DNA of 19,963 bases from Treponema sp. (GTDB taxonomy: Bacteria; Spirochaetota; Spirochaetia; Treponematales; Breznakiellaceae): positions 1 to 19,963 of the forward strand of contig JAISBK010000062.1 of NCBI GenBank assembly GCA_031266255.1, given 5' to 3'. The notes under the pieces were generated by a model that had not been told where the DNA came from, searched no databases, and was given only the letters and a program-made list of their open reading frames with translations. How positions within the stretch are numbered: position 1 is the stretch's first letter; each line of letters opens with the position of its first letter. Below, one piece after another: positions 15,074 through 19,963 of this stretch. Both the position numbers and the translations under genes were made by a program.

Positions 15074-15586
15074 CTACAAGGGATCTCCCTGGAAGATAGA
15101 AGGAAGGTGTACCATACTGGGGAAATAGTGGATAATAACAGGCATAAGTAATTCGACGAAAATACTCTCGTTGAACATGGACTGGGTATCAAAAAAAGGT
15201 TGGATGTTCAGAAGAAAAAGCATCAGGGTTACGAGAACCAAGCCTTCTATTAAACCAAAGAACACACCCAAGACCCGATCCACCCCATTGAGCCTAATCC
15301 GCAGGATGATATCTTTCACCAGTAGTTCAAGCGCCTTAACTCCCACGAAGATAATACAAAACACCGCGCCAAAAGCAAGCATCTCGGGAAGAAACCGCAT
15401 ATCTTCGGGAAGTTTCGTCCGGATCAAATCCGCTCCCTTTTTATAGAACAAGAGCGCTCCCAGAAAACCCAATATCAAAGATGCTATGGATAGGAGCTCA
15501 TCAAGGAATCCTCGAAGCGCGCCTCGGACCGCAAATAGCATGATGAAGATGGTAAATATAATATCAATCGGTACTATATGCTGCAT
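15074..15586 (-). CDS. CvpA-family inner-membrane protein
   Basis: A 170-residue membrane protein of the CvpA family, named after colicin V production in E. coli and related to envelope stress functions. Hydrophobic segments lie at about 6-24, 29-48, 68-88 and 107-128. The usual N-terminal pattern is IDIIFTIFIMLFAVRGALRG with the conserved R-G-xxRGF followed by DELLSIASLILGFLGA. The middle motif LNGVDRVLGVFFGLIEGLVL (NxxDRxxGxxxGxxeG) is diagnostic. Its ATG has AAAGGAG 4 bp ahead and overlaps the murG end by 13 bp. Linkage with murG and holB is physical; a shared role in envelope growth is only inferred. Confidence 0.92.
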   Translation of the reverse strand: MQHIVPIDIIFTIFIMLFAVRGALRGFLDELLSIASLILGFLGALLFYKKGADLIRTKLPEDMRFLPEMLAFGAVFCIIFVGVKALELLVKDIILRIRLNGVDRVLGVFFGLIEGLVLVTLMLFLLNIQPFFDTQSMFNESIFVELLMPVIIHYFPSMVHLPSIFQGDPL

Positions 15587-16704
15587 AATGCTCCTTTTAC
15601 TGCTCCCAAATCATGCTGGATCCTTTCGGCAATGATCTCCACGCCGTCTAGACAGCCGATCCGGGCTGAGGCAGCAGCCATAGCGGTTCGCCGGCCTGCA
15701 TCTTCTGCGATCTTGGCAATCACCGTGCGCAAAGCCTCGGGGCTGGCTTCGGTCCCAAAAGCCTGTCCCAGTACCACCGCTGCCCCGGCATTGGCAAAAA
15801 TCCGGGCATTTTCTACCTGATCTCCCCGGGTCCCCGAGCCGCTGAGGGGAATCAGTACCATAGGCCGTCCTGTGGCGGCACATTCCCAGAGCGTTCCCGC
15901 ACCACTACGGCCTAAAACTAATTCCGCAGCCACCAGAACCTGGGGCATTTCCTCCCGGAAAAACGGATATGGCCGGTACCGTTCCCGAGGCTTCACGTCC
16001 CAACCGTGCTCAAGCCCCGTCTGATGTACCACGGTATACCACCGAGTAAGCTCGTCCAGGGTTTCCCGTACCAGTTCGTTTATTTGGTGGGATCCTTGGC
16101 TTCCCCCGAGAACCAGAAGTATTCGCTCCCCTTCCTTGACCTTAAGAAATGCCCTTCCCTGCACCGGGTCCGCAGAACGAAATGCAGGACGCACCGGATT
16201 ACCGGCAAGGATGATTCGATCTTGATAGGATTGAGGAAAAAAAGCCGCAGTTTCCTCATAGGTAATGAAAATCTTTTGGGCAAAACGGGCATTGATGTTC
16301 GTGGCAAGTCCAGGACTCACATCCGATTCATGGGTCCATACCGGCAATCCCAAGGATGCCGCCGCAAGACAAGGCGGTACACTGACAAAGCCCCCTTTAG
16401 AAAAAAGCAGTCTAGGCTGTTTTTGTTTCAAGATGCCTCGAGCTGCAAAAAATCCCGCGCCCACTTTAAGCGCCTCAGCGCCATGTTTGAGAGATACTTG
16501 CCGCCGCAATTTACCCGCAGGAATACCAAAAAACTCAAGCCCTGCCTGTTCTACGATGATTTTATCCATTCCTTTGTTGGAACCTATCCAAAAGATACGA
16601 TAATTACCTTGTTTTTGTAAATAAGCGGCAACCGCAAGACCGGGATATATATGCCCTCCAGTACCGCCTCCAGTAAAAGCGATAGGTATCATAGTTTCCG
16701 ACAC
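15574..16704 (-). CDS. murG: MurG, lipid II synthase (GlcNAc transferase)
   Basis: MurG transfers GlcNAc from UDP-GlcNAc to lipid I on the cytoplasmic face of the inner membrane, giving lipid II for peptidoglycan. The 376-residue GT28 protein has the N-terminal loop TGGGTGGHIYPGLAVA (11-26, His18), FSKGGFVSVPPCLAA (101-115), HESDVSPGLAT (125-135), NPVR (169-172), the second glycine loop GGSQGS (200-205), HQTG (227-230) and the UDP-GlcNAc site RSGAGTLWECAATGRPMVLIP with QVENA (296-300). The length is normal. The start is GTG at 16702-16704, preferred because GGGAG lies about 8 bp ahead; the ATG four codons in is the alternative. It heads the murG-cvpA-holB run. A degenerate tRNA lies just upstream. 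Confidence 0.95.
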   Translation of the reverse strand: MSETMIPIAFTGGGTGGHIYPGLAVAAYLQKQGNYRIFWIGSNKGMDKIIVEQAGLEFFGIPAGKLRRQVSLKHGAEALKVGAGFFAARGILKQKQPRLLFSKGGFVSVPPCLAAASLGLPVWTHESDVSPGLATNINARFAQKIFITYEETAAFFPQSYQDRIILAGNPVRPAFRSADPVQGRAFLKVKEGERILLVLGGSQGSHQINELVRETLDELTRWYTVVHQTGLEHGWDVKPRERYRPYPFFREEMPQVLVAAELVLGRSGAGTLWECAATGRPMVLIPLSGSGTRGDQVENARIFANAGAAVVLGQAFGTEASPEALRTVIAKIAEDAGRRTAMAAASARIGCLDGVEIIAERIQHDLGAVKGALCSI

Positions 16705-16748
16705 GCATCACTCCCTATAAAAACAAGGCATTGTACATCTATCCTCTT

Positions 16749-16815
16749 TGAGCCACGCTGGATTCGAACTATTGACCTGTACCTTAAAAAGGCCTGGCTC
16801 TACCTCCTAAAGATC
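16749..16815 (-). pseudogene. Degenerate tRNA-Lys(UUU)-like sequence
   Basis: On the minus strand, the 3' part GTTCGAATCCAGCGTGGCTCA is a classic T loop, T-stem 3' strand and acceptor 3' strand (shown here as GTTCGAATCC and AGCGTGGCTCA). Upstream, GGTAGAGC is a D-arm piece, and CAGGCCTTTTTAAGG resembles a Lys anticodon arm with UUU. It cannot fold as a tRNA. The T-stem 5' strand is AATAG instead of the pairing GCTGG, the anticodon stem is mismatched, and no matching GAGCCAC 5' acceptor strand is seen. It may be a decayed tRNA, or the tRNA-end half of an old integration site given the integrase stump 300 bp away. Confidence 0.5.
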
Positions 16816-17108
16816 GAGGTACATGTCATTATGTAACAAACAATTACAGGCCACCTAACCCAATAGGTCAATGTATATATCTGCAAAATAAAATACACCT
16901 TTATTGCTCGGAGGTCAAGTGTGCGCATTGCCTCAAAAATAATCTAGTCAAAATGGGCCGGTTGCCCAATAACAAAAACCTAGTTAGGTTGTGATCCGCA
17001 AAGTATGATGAGGTAAAAAACAGCTACAGACTAAAGAACGGAGTGCATTATACTACAATGAATTAGCTTTTTTTAGATTAGTACAAGGATTCTTCCATTT
17101 TTGGGAGT
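16816..17108. other. Non-coding AT-rich stretch between tRNA remnant and integrase stump
   Basis: No ORF with a ribosome binding site or family resemblance was found on either strand, and no second copy of the tRNA 3' end. It is probably decayed sequence of the integrated element, including the lost 5' part of the integrase gene. Confidence 0.5.
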
Positions 17109-17354
17109 GTGAAATATACGATTAATAGCTACCTCACCCGGTGGGCTAAAAAGGCAGAACTTGAAAAGAAAATCAGCTGGCATACGGCACGGCATACCTT
17201 TGCGGTAGTGTCTTTAGAAGCAGGAGCTGAGATTTACACGATTTTAAAGCTCCTGGGCCATACGAACCTAAAAACCACCCAGGTATACGCCAAAGCAACT
17301 GACAAGATGAAACGGGAAGCGGTAAACGGCTTACCGGAAATTGTGATTAATTGA
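17109..17354 (+). pseudogene. Tyrosine recombinase/phage integrase, C-terminal stump
   Basis: An 81-residue piece of the catalytic domain of a tyrosine (phage-type) integrase. It has ISWHTARHTFA (H25-x-x-R28), LLGHTNLKTTQVYAKAT with His51 and the nucleophile Tyr60, and the usual tail. The first catalytic Arg and Lys region and the whole N-terminal DNA-binding part are absent; a full enzyme is about 300-400 residues. The nominal GTG start (GGGAGTGTG) is probably accidental. No integrase-like frames were found directly upstream, so the 5' part was deleted rather than merely frameshifted. It converges on the HTH gene with 11 bp between stops. Together with the tRNA remnant it marks a former integrated element. 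Confidence 0.8.
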
Positions 17355-17365
17355 CGAGACCCGTT

Positions 17366-17587
17366 TTACGTTGATTTATTTTTTGGTCTCCCGGGCGCTG
17401 CCCGTTTTTTGAACCGGGCAATGTCGCCATCGTCCCATAGGTAATTAGCGCGGGTCCAAATCCCGACTAACTCTACCCCATTTTTTACCGCCCAGTTCCG
17501 GGCGGTTCTCCGATCACATTTGCATAATTCAGCAACTTCAGGGGTGCTTAATTTTTTTTCGTTTTCATGTTCTGTTTTTCTCCACAA
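17366..17587 (-). CDS. Small HTH protein, excisionase-like
   Basis: A 73-residue protein with a helix-turn-helix close to the MerR/excisionase type: LSTPEVAELCKCDRRTARNW followed by a wing-like segment and YLWDDGDIARFKK, ending in a basic tail (PGRPKNK). Such proteins typically act as recombination directionality factors or small phage regulators, which fits the integrase stump beside it. The start is TTG at 17585-17587. The only upstream purine-rich site (GAGAGGGGGG) is part of a terminator stem, so expression may be weak or the true start uncertain. No in-frame ATG exists. Confidence 0.6.
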   Translation of the reverse strand: MWRKTEHENEKKLSTPEVAELCKCDRRTARNWAVKNGVELVGIWTRANYLWDDGDIARFKKRAAPGRPKNKST

Positions 17588-17610
17588 AAAACACCCCCCT
17601 CTCAGGGGGT
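17586..17610 (-). terminator. Rho-independent terminator behind the 110-residue gene
   Basis: Minus strand: ACCCCC-TGAGAG-GGGGGT (17593-17610) followed by GTTTTTTG. A GC stem with a T run, located 79 bp after the stop of the 110-residue gene, is a good intrinsic terminator. It overlaps the likely ribosome binding region of the HTH gene. Confidence 0.6.
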
Positions 17611-18115
17611 TAAAGGTTACTCGGGGGCAAAAGCCCCCGTAGGGGTTTCGGGGAGCGCCACCTCCCCATCTTCAGGGCAATAAGGGGGCTACAATTCGTA
17701 GCCGGACAGTGCATCCCTTAAATCTTCCCATTCTATCCCCATTATACTGGCCATATCTTCATCTAAGTTTGATTCATGTGAATCTCCCCCATCTGTTGAA
17801 AACCAAACGAACACCTCTTCGTCTTCTGGCTTTGAAGCCACCCATCTGGCATTATATGCACCAATGCCGGCATGGGTAATTTCTTCAAGCTCCTCGGCAT
17901 ACCGGGAGCTCCATGCCATCATGTCATCCAGGACTCGCCTGGTATCAGCATCCTCTAGGCCCCATTTCCGCCCAATCTTACCAACGATCTCTCTATAGTT
18001 AGAATTTCCTACAAGTTGCATCTGTACTCCTCGCCCCCAACCCTGGGGGCTCCTATGATTCCCGGCCTAGAGCCGGGAGCTACCGCCGACGCCGTTTCCG
18101 CCCGGTGCCACTGGG
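17593..18115. repeat. Cluster of six GC-rich hairpins around a small gene
   Basis: Hairpins lie at 17593-17610 (ACCCCC/GGGGGT), 17622-17639 (CGGGGGC-AAAA-GCCCCCG, perfect), 17650-17667 (GGGGAG/CTCCCC), 18033-18050 (GCCCCCA-ACCC-TGGGGGC, perfect), 18061-18077 (CCCGGC/GCCGGG) and about 18100-18115 (CCCGGTG/CACTGGG with one G-T). They fill both gaps flanking the 110-residue gene and are GC-rich against an AT-rich surrounding. Confidence 0.65.
17689..18021 (-). CDS. Acidic hypothetical protein of the integrated element
   Basis: A 110-residue acidic protein (MQLVGNSNYREIVGKIGRKW onward) with a strong ribosome binding site (GAGGAG, 6 bp from the ATG). There is no signal peptide or TM segment. Two helical parts (RRVLDDMMAWSSRYAEELEE; LDEDMASIMGIEWEDLRDAL) flank a more beta-like centre (VASKPEDEEVFVWFSTDGG). 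I do not recognise a family. It lies between GC-rich hairpins and is followed by a terminator. Size and charge resemble accessory genes of phages and integrative elements. Confidence 0.6.
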   Translation of the reverse strand: MQLVGNSNYREIVGKIGRKWGLEDADTRRVLDDMMAWSSRYAEELEEITHAGIGAYNARWVASKPEDEEVFVWFSTDGGDSHESNLDEDMASIMGIEWEDLRDALSGYEL

Positions 18116-18135
18116 CCCCATCATCAGGACAAATG

Positions 18136-18318
18136 TTAACTTAGACTAATTATCCTATCATCTCCGAAAAGATCTAATTGGGTACCGGATAGATCCCGCG
18201 CTGAAAATAGTATTCCTTGATTCAGCACCGGTACCGGCTTCGGCTGCCCCACCACTTTCGCTGCTTTTTTTACCCGCGGCTTTTTTTCCGCAATTGGCGC
18301 TTCTTCTTTTCTTTTCAT
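18136..18318 (-). CDS. Small Lys-rich hypothetical protein, promoter-proximal
   Basis: A 60-residue protein starting MKRKEEAPIAEKKPRVKKAA, with a basic, disordered-looking N-terminal half and a more ordered end (GILFSARDLSGTQLDLFG). The ATG at 18316-18318 is chosen because AAGGAG (18324-18329) lies about 5 bp ahead; an upstream ATG in the same frame lies beside the promoter and has no site. It is the first gene behind a good promoter and operator-like repeat, so it may lead the small operon that continues to the 110-residue gene. I know no function for it. A basic tail suggests nucleic-acid or protein binding, but this is a guess. Confidence 0.55.
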   Translation of the reverse strand: MKRKEEAPIAEKKPRVKKAAKVVGQPKPVPVLNQGILFSARDLSGTQLDLFGDDRIISLS

Positions 18319-18343
18319 TTTTTCTCCTTTTCGATTTTTAGCG

Positions 18344-18388
18344 GTCATTGATTGTATATATATTATAGTCAATGACTGCAAACGTCAA
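18344..18388 (-). promoter_or_regulatory. Promoter with inverted-repeat operator
   Basis: On the minus strand, TTGACG (18383-18388) and TAATAT (18360-18365) with 17-bp spacing, or TATAAT (18362-18367) with 15 bp, form a good sigma-70 promoter. A perfect 8-bp inverted repeat, GTCATTGA (18344-18351) and TCAATGAC (18369-18376) on the plus strand, brackets the -10 region with a 17-bp spacer. This layout suggests repression of the small operon. Confidence 0.5.
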
Positions 18389-18738
18389 GCGATTTTTTGC
18401 ATATTTTTTTATTCTTCCTTTTTATCTGTAGTATTTATACTAGTTAGTCTTAAGTAATATAAATTTCAACACAAAATAAATAGTAATGCTATTTCAACGA
18501 GGGGGATAAATATATATACGGTTACTCATAGTTGAATAGTTTATATCACAAACACCGCTTGATAGGTGGTATTACACTTTTGAGGCAATAATTATGATAG
18601 GAAACCAGGAAGAAAGATAAAAAGCACTAAAACTACTTATGGATTATATTTTTTCCGGTAGAACCTGATGCCTGGGGAAAATAAAAAAAGAAACGATATG
18701 CACCGGGTCTTTTTTTAAGAGCTATATCCTTTTTTAAT
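18389..18738. other. AT-rich non-coding stretch next to the CRISPR-like repeat
   Basis: No credible ORF, tRNA or named element was found in these 350 bases on either strand. If the repeat at 18739-18770 is the last one of an array transcribed on the minus strand, this region is the trailer side. No second repeat follows at spacer distance (30-40 bp), and no cas genes are present. Confidence 0.5.
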
Positions 18739-18770
18739 GTTTCAATCTACACACCTACATGAGGTGCGAC
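18739..18770 (-). CRISPR. Orphan CRISPR repeat of I-C-like type
   Basis: A 32-base unit that reads on the minus strand GTCGCACCTC at its 5' end and GTAGATTGAAAC at its 3' end, with an internal ACCT/AGGT palindrome. This is the layout of type I-C repeats (32 bases, GTCGC at the start and GGATTGAAAC-like end, stem in the middle). There is only one copy in the window. On its upstream (leader) side, 10 bases follow before the end of the IS630 copy, which could be the remains of a spacer cut by the insertion. Confidence 0.5.
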
Positions 18771-18780
18771 GTAGTTCTAG

Positions 18781-19598
18781 TACTAAACTTTTCGTAAATA
18801 TTACCTCATAATGTATATTGCAGAGATGGTTTTCTGAAGAAAGCGGAAATGACAGAAGGTTTATGCATTAATCTGTAGAGCGCTTCCTCCACTACCTTTA
18901 AGAATTGTTCCAGTCCCCTTATTATCTTCTTGCCTATTACATGATGTTTCACATACAACCATACACTCTCCTCAGGATTCAATTCCGGTGAATATCCAGG
19001 AAGATAAAAAAACTCTAGCTTTCCTCCGGTACTTTCGTTTCAGAAAATCTATAAACACCGGTATCATACCCTTCTTTTCGGTTACCATAAATCTCATATG
19101 TCCCTTGCTGCTCATAGCTGACAGCATATTAATAGAAAAACGCACTCTCGTTGTCTTTATAACCGGAGTCTGTCCCTTGGGTGCCCAGGTCGTCCCGCTT
19201 TGATAATTAGAACGTATCGCCGATTCATCCCCCCAATATATCGTTGCACCGCACTTTTTGGCCTCTTTTTTTATCCCAGGATATTCTTTCCTTAAAAATC
19301 TCTCAACCACTTCCTCGTTCTGCTGATATGCCACATACCGGGGCCGTTGTGCCGATAACCCTAATGCCCGAATCGTCCGCCATACCGACACACTGACCTT
19401 AAAGAGCCGTTTTATAACTTCCCAGATTATTTCTATGGTCCATAGGGCGAGTGTATCACCGACCCTACGATAAGCGGAAACCGGTAGTTTGTATGGACGA
19501 ATAGCCGGTACAACTGCTGGGAGAGAAGCGGGAACCGATACCGATGAACGAACATCATGAGAAATGGGAAGATAATGAGTATGTCCGCAAGGGGACAT
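18781..19598 (-). mobile_element. IS630-family element with broken transposase
   Basis: The terminus TACTAAACTTTTCGTAAATA at 18781 is the same as that of the copy ending at 4171, with a TA at the junction as expected for IS630. On the minus strand a transposase reads from about 19560 down: LALWTIEIIWEVIKRLFKVS, GATIYWGDESAIRSN (first catalytic Asp region), WAPKGQTPVIKTTRVRFSIN, MRFMVTEKK and FIDFLKR. A deletion that removes the second Asp region shifts the frame. The end continues in another frame as GGKLEFFYLPGYSPELNP and VKHHVIGKK, stopping at 18806-18808. The N-terminus is also unlike the family. The element is dead, but together the two copies cover most of a normal transposase. Confidence 0.82.
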
Positions 19599-19842
19599 GC
19601 AGCGTATTTATGTTCGTCGAACCTCACGTTAAAGAAACGGATAAAACGGCTGGGGATAAACTATTCTGGTGAATGACGAGGCGATATACAAAATCAAGTA
19701 TGTGGCCTTGCGGAATGGGGCAAAAAAGTGGAGTATGCCGATTAAGGATTGGGGGGCAGCCCGCAACCAGTTTGGGGTGTTTTTCGGCGAGTGGGTTCCG
19801 CTCCTATGAATTTTATTTACACAAAACTATTGACAGGATCTT
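19599..19842 (+). mobile_element. IS256/Mutator-type transposase C-terminal remnant with its end
   Basis: Plus-strand frames give NLTLKKRIKRLGINYSGE and then, after a frame change near 19668, VNDEAIYKIKYVALRNGAKK and WSMPIKDWGAARNQFGVFFG, stopping at 19807-19809. This is the conserved C-terminus of IS256-family transposases (xNDEAxxKxxYLALRNxxKKWxMPIxxWxxAxNQF). The sequence TTTACACAAAACTATTGACA shortly after the stop resembles the terminal inverted repeat of IS256 elements. The 5' part is replaced by the IS630 copy, suggesting that one element inserted into the other or that they recombined. Confidence 0.75.
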
Positions 19843-19849
19843 TAGGAAG

Positions 19850-19933
19850 ACTTGTTGTTTCCCTAAGAAGGTATGCAATCACTTGAAAGCATTTAATATG
19901 GCGTTCTTTTATATCAATTACGGCTTCGTTTAA
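19850..19933 (+). pseudogene. Possible transposase C-terminal fragment
   Basis: The frame ending at 19933 includes FPKKVCNHLKAFNMAFFYIN and YGFV, which recalls, from memory, the NHxxAxxLxFxxYNFVRxH segment near the end of DDE transposases of the IS1-like type. A stop follows immediately and the expected TPAMAAG motif is not seen. This is a weak call. Confidence 0.22.
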
Positions 19934-19963
19934 GGTCTACCATACTTTGTGGATCATCTCCAT

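Noticed and set aside
17593..18115. Integron attC sites (known in some treponemes)
   Set aside because: The hairpins lack the paired core boxes (GTTRRRY and RYYYAAC) in the right arrangement and no tyrosine integron integrase is present.
18700..18780. A multi-repeat CRISPR array
   Set aside because: Only one repeat unit is present; no second copy at spacer distance on the trailer side and an IS on the other.

Overview
The window looks like a piece of a spirochaete chromosome, most likely a Treponema of the termite-gut/oral type. This is an inference from gene content: a SpoIID/LytB lipoprotein with a TPR body, a cytosolic NtrB/NtrC-like pair, a CvpA homologue beside murG, an HD-GYP-like protein, TTG/GTG starts, and residues of CRISPR and several insertion sequences. 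No rRNA or intact tRNA is present to prove it. A GC-richer housekeeping block (about 4.9-16.7 kb) lies between two AT-richer, decayed accessory blocks.

Left accessory block (1-4.8 kb). Nearly everything reads on the minus strand and looks like the eroded head-gene end of a prophage: small phage proteins, a 517-residue MuF/SPP1-gp7-type minor head protein with an ADP-ribosyltransferase domain fused to its C-terminus, and a flavin-dependent thymidylate synthase (ThyX). Upstream lies a second, decapitated toxin-like tail followed at once by a small candidate immunity gene. The small gene behind the ART fusion and the one behind the orphan tail end in the same 36-bp sequence (encoding G-F/Y-PDKDM-x-AIG), which suggests exchange of toxin/immunity cassettes. 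A deleted IS630-type element has cut off a neighbouring phage gene. At the far left are a TfoX C-domain pseudogene with two in-frame TGA codons at Gly positions and a short truncated ORF.

Core block (4.9-16.7 kb). Minus-strand genes in transcription order are murG, cvpA-like and holB (overlapping or 2 bp apart), then an NtrB-like kinase and NtrC-like sigma-54 activator (overlapping by 11 bp), then a large proline-rich TPR-SpoIID lipoprotein. A 285-residue two-TM protein on the plus strand converges on the last gene. A divergent HD-GYP protein and a CNNM/CorC-type membrane protein follow. The first 50 codons of the SpoIID gene hold three consecutive inverted repeats, so the true start is uncertain.

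Right accessory block (16.7-20 kb). A degenerate tRNA-Lys-like sequence lies 45 bp upstream of murG, followed by the C-terminal stump of a tyrosine integrase, a small HTH (excisionase-like) gene, and two small unknown genes separated by GC-rich hairpins and preceded by a good promoter with an inverted-repeat operator. Then comes a single I-C-like CRISPR repeat, separated by only 10 bases from the end of a second, broken IS630 copy, followed by remnants of an IS256/Mutator transposase and possibly a third transposase. The plausible history is integration of an element at a tRNA gene, decay, and interruption of a former CRISPR array by IS elements.
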